From Xenococcaceae cyanobacterium MO_188.B29 (GTDB taxonomy: Bacteria; Cyanobacteriota; Cyanobacteriia; Cyanobacteriales; Xenococcaceae), in the NCBI GenBank assembly GCA_030065155.1, contig JASJDI010000009.1, forward strand, positions 1 through 37,178: a stretch of 37,178 nt of DNA. The letters run 5' to 3'. The notes under the pieces are model-generated. The model was not told the origin of the DNA. It worked only from the letters and a program-made list of their open reading frames with translations, and searched no databases. The position numbers and the translations under genes were made by a program. How positions within the stretch are numbered: the stretch's first letter is position 1; the number at the start of each line of letters is the position of its first letter. This document shows, in pieces, positions 8,846 through 17,855 of this stretch.

Positions 8846-9065
8846 TTAACTCATAACTTTTTCGCTATGTCTGCCAGAGTGTTTATCGATGTGTAATTTG
8901 CCTCCGACTGCCCAATTTTCGCGATCGAATTCGTCGATATGAATTGTTACCCATTCGGGTTTTGTTCCCAAATTAGCAACGAGAGTATCAGTAACTGCTT
9001 TAGCTAGTTCTCTTTTTTTTTTCTACAGAGTGACCTTTGGCAATTTGAATAGTGACAAATGGCAT
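8846..9065 (-). pseudogene. 4-oxalocrotonate-tautomerase-family gene with +1 frameshift in a run of ten A
   Basis: A strong ribosome-binding site (AGGAGAAATTTAG) precedes an ATG encoding MPFVTIQIAKGHSVEKK, with the catalytic Pro directly after Met as in tautomerases. On the coding strand a run of ten A (9013-9022) then shifts the frame and gives an early TAG-type stop context. Removing one A restores ELAKAVTDTLV and WVTIHIDEFDRENWAVGG and continues to a stop at 8846, giving a normal 72-residue tautomerase. The reading is therefore a single-base insertion in a homopolymer. It could be a sequencing error, a true pseudogene, or a gene rescued by slippage on the A run. Confidence 0.75.
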
Positions 9066-9429
9066 CTAAATTTCTCCTTTTGATTAATTATGAATGCTTT
9101 GAGCAAGATTAAAAATTTTTACTATGTCCAAGTTCAGTCTTTAATTGCTACTAAATTTAGAATCTGTGGGAGATAGCGATCGGCTTCGCTGGCGCGGAAT
9201 TTATGATTGATTTGAGATTGCTATAACTAGGTCTAACGATCTTGATTGCTGCTATTGAAAACTTAGCTTTTTGCCATCTATATTTTTAGTAATCTTTGCT
9301 ACTAATTAATTGGGTTCTCTTCAATATCCAGAATTACTTAATATTTACAAGATTGGATTTGTCAATAATTATTAATTGTTTGAGCAATTTGGTGCATATT
9401 TTCTCGTTTTTGTACATATAGATCGGGGA
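9066..9429. other. Non-coding stretch
   Basis: AT-rich DNA between the tautomerase and the 36-aa ORF. It holds a fragment of dispersed repeat near 9175-9205 (GCGATCGGCTTCGCTGGCGCG). I see no ORF, clear promoter or stable hairpin. Confidence 0.5.
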
Positions 9430-9540
9430 ATGATGTTTAGCTTGGGCAATGTATTAAATGATCTTATTCAAAAGCGATCGCTGCTAATCAAACAACAGGA
9501 AGGAAATCTCAATATTATTCAGCGGAGAAAATTCTCATGA
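9430..9540 (+). CDS. Small ORF (36 aa) overlapping the Cys-rich gene
   Basis: It reads MMFSLGNVLNDLIQKRSLL and on to RRKFS, then a TGA that overlaps the next ATG (ATGA at 9537-9540). A GGGGA purine tract sits just before the double ATG at 9430/9433. It has a basic C-terminal half and no cysteine. The stop-start overlap is the classic arrangement for translational coupling and is the main reason to list it. No family is recognised; it could also be a regulatory leader peptide or chance. Confidence 0.4.
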   Translation: MMFSLGNVLNDLIQKRSLLIKQQEGNLNIIQRRKFS

Positions 9541-9965
9541 GAGCAAATTCAAAATTGGAAACTTGTCTAACTAAAGCAATCTATGCATTTAAAGTAAGAG
9601 AGATATTGACTAAGTTCGGCGTACCAGAAAATGCAGAAGTTACATTAGAATTACAGATAGGAGAAAATTCAGAACCTTGCGCATGCTGCCAAATTCCCAC
9701 AACAGTTAAGAAAGACCATATTCAATGTGGTTCCATGTCTTTGAGTAGTTTTCAACATTCGGTTATGGATGATTTTATCAACCCAGCTTTAAATACTCTA
9801 GACTTGGGTCAATATATACCTGATGATGAGGAAAAATTTGCTAAAGGTGAAAGCCCAATGAAAGTTGTCTTTCGCTCCAATTCTCCTAGCTTTAGTATGG
9901 ATGTTACAACCTCATCCTATTGTTGTTGCAGGTTACCGAATGGCTCATGTTGTTGTTCTTGCTAG
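9537..9965 (+). CDS. Cysteine-rich protein with CCC...CCCSC tail (142 aa)
   Basis: A 142-residue protein with 12 Cys. One cluster is PCACC (48, 50, 51) plus Cys64. The C-terminal tail is YCCCRLPNGSCCCSC (128-142, Cys at 129-131, 138-140 and 142). The body between looks like an ordinary folded alpha/beta domain (VREILTKFGVPENAEVTLELQIG). GGAG lies 12 nt before the ATG. There is no signal peptide. Options are a metal-binding protein or metallochaperone, or a precursor-like protein with a Cys-rich C-terminal peptide. No modifying enzyme or transporter gene lies nearby, so a peptide-natural-product role is not supported. The family is not recognised. Confidence 0.7.
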   Translation: MRANSKLETCLTKAIYAFKVREILTKFGVPENAEVTLELQIGENSEPCACCQIPTTVKKDHIQCGSMSLSSFQHSVMDDFINPALNTLDLGQYIPDDEEKFAKGESPMKVVFRSNSPSFSMDVTTSSYCCCRLPNGSCCCSC

Positions 9966-9990
9966 AAAGTTTTTTATAGCAATAAGTAGT

Positions 9991-10062
9991 AGTAAGGTGG
10001 GCAAACTTTACTGTTAACCCAAGAATATACTTAAAGCTAATTTTACCCACCCTACTTTTTTT
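9991..10062. terminator. Likely bidirectional terminator / dispersed palindrome
   Basis: AGTAAGGTGGGCAAA (9991-10005) pairs with TTTACCCACCCTACT (13 of 15), followed by a run of seven T to 10062. It sits between the convergent Cys-rich gene and the histidine kinase gene. The arms resemble the GTAGGGTGGG dispersed repeat common in cyanobacteria. The loop is about 36 nt, longer than in a standard terminator. Confidence 0.5.
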
Positions 10063-10090
10063 GCTCTCTGCCTTAAGACTTCTGACTTTC

Positions 10091-12340
10091 TCAAGCTGAT
10101 TTTTCAATGAGGGTATCAATTTTCTCTAGTAAATTATGAGGAGGAATTGATTTAAGCAAATAATCATCCATGCCAATTGATGAAAAATATTGCCACTCTT
10201 CTGGGGTTATTTGTAGAACTAATAAAACTAATTGTATTTTCTGAGTAGCTCTCAATTCTTGTAAGCTTTCACTAAAATTAATTATATCTAACTCTGGTAA
10301 ATCTCGATCTAAAATTACTAATTTTGGGGCTAATAACTTAATTTTATCAATTGCCGTAGAAGGGTCTACAAGCCAAACCACTTGATATTCTGCTGCATTA
10401 AGCAACTGACAAATGATAGTAGATTTTTCTTCTTCTTGAGAAACTAAAATAATAGTCTGCTGATGATTAGAAGCTTCCTTAATGCTCTGCTTGTATTTTG
10501 GTTTGAGGATAGCTTGACTAGGTAAACAAACAGTAAAAATAGAACCTTCACCTACTGCTGATTCTACTTCAATTGTACCACCGTGAAGTTCTATTAATTG
10601 TTTAGTTAAAGCCAAACCCAATCCTGTTCCACCATAAGTGCGTTGAAGAGAACTTTCCAATTGTTGAAAGCTTTCAAATAGCATTGGTAATTGTTGTTGA
10701 GAAATCCCAATACCTGTATCTTCTACTTCAAAGATGACTTGATTATTTTCTCGCCAGATTCTCAAAATAACTTGACCACCAACAGGTGTAAATTTAATCC
10801 CATTACTCAAAAGATTTAATAAGATTTCTTGTACTCTTTGTCGATCGGCACAAAACTTATCTTCTTCTGGATCGACTTTAAAATCTAAACTTAAATTAAC
10901 TTGTTGTTTATGGGATTCTTCCTGCAAAATTTGTAAAACATTTCTAGCTAAACTTTGTAAAGAAAATTCTGTAACATTTAATAAAAACTTTCCTGACTCT
11001 ACTTCAGAAAATTCAAGAATATTATTAATTAAAGATAATAAATGTTTACCACTATCGTGAATAGTCTTCAGGTATTGCTGCTGCTTTTCCAGAGGTAGAG
11101 TAACACGATCGCTGGCTAATGACCAATGCAATAAAGTCCCAGATAAACCAATCACACAAGTAAGAGGTGTACGCAGTTCATGACTCATACTGCCAATAAA
11201 TTCATGTTTTGATTGATTGGCAGCTTGAGCAGCAATGAGAGCATCTTTTAATTGTTCTGCTCTTGTTTTTACTTGTTGTTCTAGTTTCTCTTTTTGTTGT
11301 TGCAATTGTTGATAAGATTTATTTTGATAAATAGCGATCGCTAAATATTCAGCAATTTGCTCCATAAATCTAATTTGAGTATTATTCCATTGTCGAGGAG
11401 CAAAACATTGATGAGCAATCAGAAATCCCCATAGTTCATTTTGGACTATAATCGGGGTTACTAATTTGGCTTTAATGTTTAGCTTTCTCATTAAAGATTT
11501 TAGGCAAGCAGAAAAATTTGTCTCTTGTTCTATATCGTTAATAGCTAAACTAAATCCTTGACGATATTTATCTCTACATTGAGTCGATCGACTAAAACAA
11601 ACTTCATCATGAAAGTATAAGATAGAAGGGATATCATCAGAAGCCCTTGATTCATAAGTAACTGTATCAAATAACTGAGTGAAAATATTATTAGAGTTGG
11701 TTGAACTAATAGGAACACCGATTTGATAAATTACTAATCTATCTAGTTCTAAAAGAATACGTACCTGCTCAATTGTCATTTGGACTATTTCTAATAAATC
11801 CAAATGCTGATTAATCTGAATTTCTACTTGATTTAGAATTCGTTGTTGTTCTGCTTGATAGTGCAAAATATTTTTGAGAGGTTGAGCAACTAAAAGTGAA
11901 TTATATTCTTGATTTTGCTCAGGGGTAAGTATATTAATTATTTGTTGAATAAATTCATTTAAATAATCAGAATGGCTGGGGGTTCTATGGGAAAGGTAAG
12001 ATTGTAAATTTTTATCTAAACTGGAGTAATTATCACCTATTTGGTTAAGACTAGTTAAATAATCAGTAATGACTTGAGTATCAAAACTAATTTGAACTTG
12101 ATGATAAGCTTTATTTTTTTCTTCTTTACCTATTAATAAAGCATTAAATATAAAACTAATTAAAATACTAAATTTTTCTGGCTTCCAGTCTTTGGTTGCT
12201 AAACTCGATAAAGATGCGTCTGTAACCAATAAGATTTCCTGTCCAGTTAACTTTGCTGTTGCTGACCATAAGCTACGAAGTTCTTCAAAAGTTTTGCTGG
12301 ATACAGTTCGTTTTAAGATTAAGGACGAAGGATTAGACAT
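10091..12340 (-). CDS. GAF-domain hybrid sensor histidine kinase with C-terminal receiver
   Basis: A cytoplasmic 749-residue sensor kinase with no TM segment. Residues 1-175 are an uncharacterised, possibly DICT-like, helical region. A GAF/phytochrome-like domain spans about 178-340, a coiled coil 340-380 and HisKA about 380-445 with SMSHELRTPL and phospho-acceptor His387. The HATPase domain has the N box (Asn513), DTGIGI (541-546) and GGTGLGLAL (570-578). A receiver-like domain follows from about 628 to 749 with VILDRDLPE (Asp678) and DDYLLK (Lys730). The usual acidic pair at the receiver N-terminus is replaced by SQEEE, so its Mg2+ site may be altered. The GAF lacks an obvious chromophore Cys-His, so the ligand is unknown. 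The gene is divergent from cobN with 106 bp between starts, so they may share control; that is inference. Confidence 0.85.
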   Translation of the reverse strand: MSNPSSLILKRTVSSKTFEELRSLWSATAKLTGQEILLVTDASLSSLATKDWKPEKFSILISFIFNALLIGKEEKNKAYHQVQISFDTQVITDYLTSLNQIGDNYSSLDKNLQSYLSHRTPSHSDYLNEFIQQIINILTPEQNQEYNSLLVAQPLKNILHYQAEQQRILNQVEIQINQHLDLLEIVQMTIEQVRILLELDRLVIYQIGVPISSTNSNNIFTQLFDTVTYESRASDDIPSILYFHDEVCFSRSTQCRDKYRQGFSLAINDIEQETNFSACLKSLMRKLNIKAKLVTPIIVQNELWGFLIAHQCFAPRQWNNTQIRFMEQIAEYLAIAIYQNKSYQQLQQQKEKLEQQVKTRAEQLKDALIAAQAANQSKHEFIGSMSHELRTPLTCVIGLSGTLLHWSLASDRVTLPLEKQQQYLKTIHDSGKHLLSLINNILEFSEVESGKFLLNVTEFSLQSLARNVLQILQEESHKQQVNLSLDFKVDPEEDKFCADRQRVQEILLNLLSNGIKFTPVGGQVILRIWRENNQVIFEVEDTGIGISQQQLPMLFESFQQLESSLQRTYGGTGLGLALTKQLIELHGGTIEVESAVGEGSIFTVCLPSQAILKPKYKQSIKEASNHQQTIILVSQEEEKSTIICQLLNAAEYQVVWLVDPSTAIDKIKLLAPKLVILDRDLPELDIINFSESLQELRATQKIQLVLLVLQITPEEWQYFSSIGMDDYLLKSIPPHNLLEKIDTLIEKSA

Positions 12341-12446
12341 GATCCCCAGGGAAGAGTAAACAGCAACAAGCTACCTTAATATAGAATGGCTTACTTTTAG
12401 GCTATAAATCTAAACTGTAATTATTTCTCAAGATTAGCTATTAATT

Positions 12447-15400
12447 ATGCATAGACTTGCTGCTATACCTGGAGGTTGGAATTCTGGAACAGAAGGAGTT
12501 ATTTTTATCGAGCAAAATCCTGCGCCGATTGTGTTTATTACCGCAGCAGATACAGAGATTCAAATTATAGCTAAAGTAGCAGCTTTTTTGCCTAGCACTT
12601 TTCCAGGAATCAGAGTGGTAAATTTATTAAATTTACAACAACAATTAACTATTGATAATTATGTAGAAACAGTAATATCAAAAGCAAAAATAGTTATTTT
12701 GCGTTTACTAGGTGGTAGTACCTATTGGTCTTACGGCTTAGAAATGATCAAAGAGGTAGCACAGGATAACAGTACAGCTTTGTTTAGCTTACCAGGAGAT
12801 GACCGTCCCGATCCAGACTTGATTAGCCATTCTACAGTTTCCTTAACAGCAGTTAATAAGTTGTGGCATTACTTTATTGAAGGTGGGATAGAAAATTATA
12901 CTAATGCATTACAGTTTGTTGCTAATTTTGTTCTCCAGACAAACTATGTTTTACAACCACCTAAAACTGTTCCTCGTATTGGGGTTTATATATGGTCAGA
13001 TCGACAGAAGAGAATAGTAATAAGCGATCGACAAAAATCCTCAACAAAGGCAGGAATACTTTTTTATCGTTCTCACTATTTAGCAGGAAACACCTTACCA
13101 ATTGATGCTATTTGTCAAGCTTTATACAAGAAAAATATAAAACCAATCCCGCTCTTTTTATCTTCTTTAAGAGAATCAGAAATACAAATTGAACTATTAA
13201 AGATTTGTCAACAAGAACAAGTTAAAGTAATCCTTAATACTACTAGTTTTTCTTTAGCAAAAATAGGGCAAGAAGAACAAATAAAATTATGGCAAAAGTT
13301 AGATGTACCAGTCTTACAAGTAATTTTAAGTGGAGGAACAAGAAACCAATGGTTAGATAGTTTGCTGGGATTAACACCCAAAGATGTAGCTATGAATGTT
13401 GCTCTTCCAGAAGTTGATGGCAGAATTATTACTAGGGCAGTTTCTTTTAAATCTAGTCAAACTTGGAATAAAAAATTAGAGACAGATGTAGTAATTTATG
13501 AACCAGATATCGATCGAGTTAATTTTGTTGCAGATTTAGCTAGTAATTGGGTCAGACTAAAACAAACTCCCGTATCAGATAAAAAAATTGCTTTAATTTT
13601 AGCTAACTACCCTAACAAAGACGGCAGAATTGCCAATGGAGTCGGTTTGGATACTCCTGCTAGTTGTCTCAAAATCTTACAAGCTTTACAAAAAGCTGGT
13701 TACTGTGTAAAAGATATTCCTGCTAATTCAGAAGAATTAATCCAACTTTTAACCAAAGGCATTACTAACGATCGAGAAAGTCAATCAATACGTCCTATCT
13801 ATCAATCTTTATCTGTAGAAGAGTATCAACAGTATTTTCAAACATTACCGGAAAAAGTACAACAAGAAATAATAGACAGATGGGGTAGGGGTTTGGCAAT
13901 GCCAAACCCCTACACGAATAATCAAATTCCTATCCCTGGTATTCAGTTGGGAAATATATTTATTGGTATACAACCATCAAGAGGATACGATCGCGACCCT
14001 TCTTTAAATTATCATGCTCCCGATTTAGAACCAACTCACGAATATTTAGCCTACTATTATTGGCTACGAACTAAATTTCAAGTACAAGGGATTATTCATG
14101 TAGGTAAACACGGTAATTTAGAATGGCTACCAGGAAAAAGTATTGCCCTATCGAAAACTTGCTATCCTGAAATTGCACTACAAACTATTCCCAATATTTA
14201 CCCCTTTATTGTCAACGATCCAGGGGAAGGTTCGCAAGCCAAAAGACGTTCCCAGGCAGTTATTATCGATCATCTCACTCCCCCTCTCACCCGTGCAGAA
14301 TTATATGGTGGTTTAGAGAAACTAGAGGCATTAATTGATGAATATTACGAAGCCCAAACTTTAGATCCATCTCGTTTAAAAATAATTAGCGGACGCATTA
14401 CTCAACTTGTAAAGGAAGAACATCTAGATAAAGATTTAGGCATAGATAAATTAGATACTCAATCTATTAGCCAATTTCTTACTGTTGCCGATGGTTATCT
14501 CTGTGAATTAAAAGAAGCTCAAATTCGTGACGGCTTACATATTTTTGGTCAATGTCCTCAAGGAGAACAATTAAGAGATTTGCTAATTGCGATCGCTCGT
14601 TCTCCTAGTATAGATCGTTTGGGTATTACTCAGGCTTTGGCTAAAGATTTAGGCTTGGATTTCGATCCTTTGATAGTAGATAAAGATGAAGACTTTCAAT
14701 CTCTTCCTTTACTTCCTTCTCTTTCCAAGATAGAGAATGAAGGCTTGCCCCCCTCTCCTGAGAGGAGAGGGGTTGGGGGAGAGGTTAAAAAAGCTAAAAA
14801 CAAAGGCGATATTATCGAAACCCTCGAACAAATAGTCTCGGAATTAGTGAAAGAGTTGATTTGTGAAAATTCGTCCGCAGCCTGTAGCAGATTAACGCAG
14901 ATATTGGAGCGAACTTCTTTTCCGCATACTTATGAAGGATTAATGTGGATAGTCGATCGACTTATTCCTGCTCTTAAAGGGACAAGTCAGGAGATAGATA
15001 ATCTGGTTAGAGCGTTAGATGGGGAATATATTCCCAGTGGGGCATCGGGCGCACCTACTAGGGGACGACCAGAAGTTTTGCCGACTGGGCGCAACTTTTA
15101 TTCGGTGGATATTCGGGCTATCCCTACAGAAACTGCTTGGGATATAGGTCGGAAGGCAGCAGAGGTTTTAATTGAACGCTATACCCAAGAACATGGGGAG
15201 TATCCGCAGACTCTAGCTATTTCTATTTGGGGTACTTCTACCATGCGTACTGGCGGTGATGATGTGGCTCAAGTAATGGCATTGATGGGGATACAGCCTG
15301 TTTGGGATGGTTTGTCAAGGAGAGTTGTCGATTTTGAAATTCTGCCTGTTTCTTTGTTGGGGAGACCTCGTGTCGATGTCACAGTTCGGGTGTCGGGCTT

Positions 15401-16295
15401 TTTTCGCGACTCTTTTCCCAATTTACTCAATCTTATCAGTAAAATGACCAAATCGATCGCTGATTTAGAAGAAGATGCCCAAATTAATCCAATGCGCGAT
15501 CGAGTGCAGACAGAAACGGAATTTTGGCACAAACAAGGATTAACTTTAGAGCAAGCGAAAACTAGAGCTAGTTACCGCTTATTTGGTTCTAAGCCTGGTG
15601 CTTATGGTGCTGGTTTACAGGGTTTAATCGAAGGACAAAATTGGCAAAGTGATGAAGATTTAGCCAAAGCCTATCTCAATTGGAGTAGTTATGCTTATGA
15701 TGCTGATGGTCAAGGGCATTGGGCAGCAGAGTCTTTTGCGCAAAGATTGAAACAACTACAAATAGTCTTGCATAATCAAGACAACCGCGAACACGATTTA
15801 TTAGACTCCGATGATTATTATCAATTCCAAGGGGGAATGACTGCTGCGGTACGCTCTCTAACTGGTAAAAATCCTGAAGTCTATTTTGGAGATAATTCAG
15901 TAACGGCTAATCCGAGAGTGAGAAAGTTAACCGAAGAAATTGCCAGGGTATATCGCTCCCGTGTTATTAATCCTAAATGGATCGCAGGAGTAATGCGCCA
16001 CGGCTATAAAGGTGCATTTGAAATGGCAGCCACAGTAGATTATTTATTTGCTTACGATGCTACTACCAAGTGTGTAGAAGATTATATGTATGAAGGAGTA
16101 GCCAAAGCTTACGTTTTAGATGAACTAGTACAGCAATTTATTCAAGAGAAAAATCCTTGGGCATTAAGAGATATGGCAGAAAGATTATTAGAAGCAAACC
16201 AAAGAGGGATGTGGAAAAATGTGAAGGAGGAACTGTTGGAAGAGTTAAAGAATATTGTTAATCAGGCTGAAGGAGTGATTGAATCAATTCATTAG
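12447..16295 (+). CDS. cobN: Cobaltochelatase subunit CobN-like protein
   Basis: A 1282-residue CobN/magnesium-chelatase H-family protein, the large porphyrin-binding subunit that inserts Co2+ (or Mg2+) with AAA+ partner subunits. It starts MHRLAAIPGGWN, typical of CobN rather than ChlH. Family landmarks are IQPSRGYDRDPSLNYHAPDL, HVGKHGNLEWLPGK (about 550-565), NDPGEGSQAKRRSQA, RVSGFFRDSFPNL and SKPGAYGAGLQ (about 1047). Partner genes are absent here, so ChlD/ChlI or CobS/CobT must come from elsewhere. Two dispersed palindromes are fused in frame, at residues 480-489 and 768-780, both in regions likely to be surface loops. No cobalamin riboswitch was recognised in the 106 bp upstream. Confidence 0.88.
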   Translation: MHRLAAIPGGWNSGTEGVIFIEQNPAPIVFITAADTEIQIIAKVAAFLPSTFPGIRVVNLLNLQQQLTIDNYVETVISKAKIVILRLLGGSTYWSYGLEMIKEVAQDNSTALFSLPGDDRPDPDLISHSTVSLTAVNKLWHYFIEGGIENYTNALQFVANFVLQTNYVLQPPKTVPRIGVYIWSDRQKRIVISDRQKSSTKAGILFYRSHYLAGNTLPIDAICQALYKKNIKPIPLFLSSLRESEIQIELLKICQQEQVKVILNTTSFSLAKIGQEEQIKLWQKLDVPVLQVILSGGTRNQWLDSLLGLTPKDVAMNVALPEVDGRIITRAVSFKSSQTWNKKLETDVVIYEPDIDRVNFVADLASNWVRLKQTPVSDKKIALILANYPNKDGRIANGVGLDTPASCLKILQALQKAGYCVKDIPANSEELIQLLTKGITNDRESQSIRPIYQSLSVEEYQQYFQTLPEKVQQEIIDRWGRGLAMPNPYTNNQIPIPGIQLGNIFIGIQPSRGYDRDPSLNYHAPDLEPTHEYLAYYYWLRTKFQVQGIIHVGKHGNLEWLPGKSIALSKTCYPEIALQTIPNIYPFIVNDPGEGSQAKRRSQAVIIDHLTPPLTRAELYGGLEKLEALIDEYYEAQTLDPSRLKIISGRITQLVKEEHLDKDLGIDKLDTQSISQFLTVADGYLCELKEAQIRDGLHIFGQCPQGEQLRDLLIAIARSPSIDRLGITQALAKDLGLDFDPLIVDKDEDFQSLPLLPSLSKIENEGLPPSPERRGVGGEVKKAKNKGDIIETLEQIVSELVKELICENSSAACSRLTQILERTSFPHTYEGLMWIVDRLIPALKGTSQEIDNLVRALDGEYIPSGASGAPTRGRPEVLPTGRNFYSVDIRAIPTETAWDIGRKAAEVLIERYTQEHGEYPQTLAISIWGTSTMRTGGDDVAQVMALMGIQPVWDGLSRRVVDFEILPVSLLGRPRVDVTVRVSGFFRDSFPNLLNLISKMTKSIADLEEDAQINPMRDRVQTETEFWHKQGLTLEQAKTRASYRLFGSKPGAYGAGLQGLIEGQNWQSDEDLAKAYLNWSSYAYDADGQGHWAAESFAQRLKQLQIVLHNQDNREHDLLDSDDYYQFQGGMTAAVRSLTGKNPEVYFGDNSVTANPRVRKLTEEIARVYRSRVINPKWIAGVMRHGYKGAFEMAATVDYLFAYDATTKCVEDYMYEGVAKAYVLDELVQQFIQEKNPWALRDMAERLLEANQRGMWKNVKEELLEELKNIVNQAEGVIESIH
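13885..13913. repeat. 29-bp dispersed palindrome inside cobN
   Basis: GTAGGGGTTTGGCA, then one central A, then TGCCAAACCCCTAC: the arms are perfectly complementary. It reads in frame as part of WGRGLAMPNPYTNN (codons 479-492). The same palindrome type is known to me as an intergenic repeat in cyanobacteria, so this copy has probably inserted into the gene and been tolerated. Confidence 0.8.
14748..14784. repeat. Dispersed CCCCTCTCC/GGAGAGGGG palindrome inside cobN
   Basis: CCCCTCTCC (14750-14758), loop TGAGA and GGAGAGGGG (14764-14772) form a 9-bp perfect stem, followed by TTGGGGGAGAGG, a familiar cyanobacterial repeat. It encodes LPPSPERRGVGGEV (codons 767-780) with the frame kept, next to a Lys-rich, low-conservation linker (KKAKNKGD). 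Confidence 0.8.
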
Positions 16296-16568
16296 TTAGG
16301 GATTGTTGAAAAAGTCATAATTCCTGACTCCTGACTTCTGACTTCTGACTGACGAATAGAAACAAAATATATTGTAATTCTTGAATCCTCTGACTTCAGG
16401 CAGAGGTATTACTCACTACTCACTACTCGTGAATACAGAGATTCTTGTTACAGAATTTGAAGTTATGTAGCCTTTTCTCTAAGTACTATAACCGCATGAG
16501 GTAAACTAGCCCATAAATCCAAAATAAATAGATATCTAGGAGAACACGCGGTAAGGAGCCGATATTAA
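16296..16568. other. cobN-psaC intergenic region with 7-bp tandem repeat
   Basis: Four units CTGACTY/CTGACTG lie in tandem at 16324-16351 (CTGACTC, CTGACTT, CTGACTT, CTGACTG), and CACTACT repeats near 16412-16425. The last 100 bp presumably hold the psaC promoter; no confident -10/-35 call is made. Confidence 0.6.
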
Positions 16569-16814
<246 letters not shown>

Positions 16815-16835
16815 ACAAACAGATAAAATAAGCAC

Positions 16836-16897
16836 AAAGTGTCGTTGGACTTATAAGCTAGACTGCTATCAGTTTAGTTTTAAGCTAACGGCACTTT
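16836..16897 (+). terminator. Stem-loop after psaC
   Basis: AAAGTGTCGTT (16836-16846) pairs with AACGGCACTTT (16887-16897), 10 of 11 plus one G-U, and an inner pairing of TAAGCTA-type sequence is possible. It lies 21 bp past the psaC stop. There is no long T run, so it may be an mRNA-stabilising hairpin as much as a terminator. Confidence 0.5.
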
Positions 16898-16951
16898 ATT
16901 GATGGAAAATGGACAATTGATTAATTTGGTTTCAGACTTCAGAATGAAATG

Positions 16952-17416
16952 TTAAAGAACTTTATGCGTATGAGAATGTTGTTTAACATTATCCTCTGTA
17001 CTAACCACATTAGTTACATTGAGTACACGCTTTCTTTCTAAAGAGTAGTTAAAATCTTGTTTAATTGAGCCTAGAGGAATGTGTTTTTTTGCTTCTGGGC
17101 GAGCTTTATAAGTCCGAGTAGCAGCTATGACTCTTTCCTTAAAGCGATCGCAAAACTGAGCTTCAGCAGGAAATTCCGATGGTACGGGAGAATTCTCATC
17201 AGTAAAAATTTCTCCTAAAGATTTAGCACAAGCGAATTCATAGGAAGTAGGAATTCCTTTAAGGATTGCTTCTAGTGCTGCGGAAGGGATAGGTTCAATA
17301 ACTTTAACTTGTTGTGTCTCTCCATCTTCTCTAATAAAGCAAGTAGCTAACCCAAAGACACAGTAATCTTCTATGTCAATATCTGATGCTTGAGAAAATA
17401 GCGTAGCTGTAGTCAT
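16952..17416 (-). CDS. Conserved hypothetical protein (154 aa)
   Basis: A soluble 154-residue protein with a compact N-terminal half (DIEDYCVFGLATCFIREDG, VKVIEPIPSAALEAILKGIPTSYEFA) and a His-rich C-terminus (QHSHTHKVL). It has no TM segment or signal. The C-terminal H-S-H-T-H could bind a metal, but that is speculative. I have the impression of a cyanobacteria-restricted family but cannot name it. It converges with psaC. Confidence 0.6.
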   Translation of the reverse strand: MTTATLFSQASDIDIEDYCVFGLATCFIREDGETQQVKVIEPIPSAALEAILKGIPTSYEFACAKSLGEIFTDENSPVPSEFPAEAQFCDRFKERVIAATRTYKARPEAKKHIPLGSIKQDFNYSLERKRVLNVTNVVSTEDNVKQHSHTHKVL

Positions 17417-17855
17417 AAAAAAATTTTTATCTAGATTATTTTAATCAACATATCATTAATTACTTACTAGCTCGTGTCTCTACTAAACAAAACTTTTTTA
17501 ACTAAGTATTGACTATTGTTAACTTAGGATAAATATCTGTAAAGAAAAGTTTTCTTTAAGCATATTCTTGCCAAAAATAGACCTAATAAATTTATGTAAA
17601 TTATTTATGTAAATTCAGTATCATTTGTTTTTCCAAACCTTGTTCTCAATGAAAAAAAAATTATCTTATTTTTAACTTTGTCTGTTCGTTTTATGAATTT
17701 TTAGGGAACTCTACTGAAAGTAGATAGACATCGACCTAAAAATTAAATAATGGTAGCGAATTTAACAAAATCTTCCTAAAGACAGTTTAATCAGTGACAC
17801 ATTGATTCTTAAATCAAAGAAACAAGATAGTACATTACCCTTAAGAAAGGTTGAA
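17417..17855. other. AT-rich upstream region of two divergent genes
   Basis: About 440 bp, very AT-rich, with a direct repeat TTTATGTAAATTA-like near 17591-17615 and a run of A near 17651. It should contain the promoters of the 154-aa gene and the TPR gene. I see no ORF or hairpin. Confidence 0.5.

Noticed and set aside
12341-12446. Cobalamin riboswitch before cobN
   Set aside because: The gap is only 106 bp and shows no B12-box-like sequence or clear folding.
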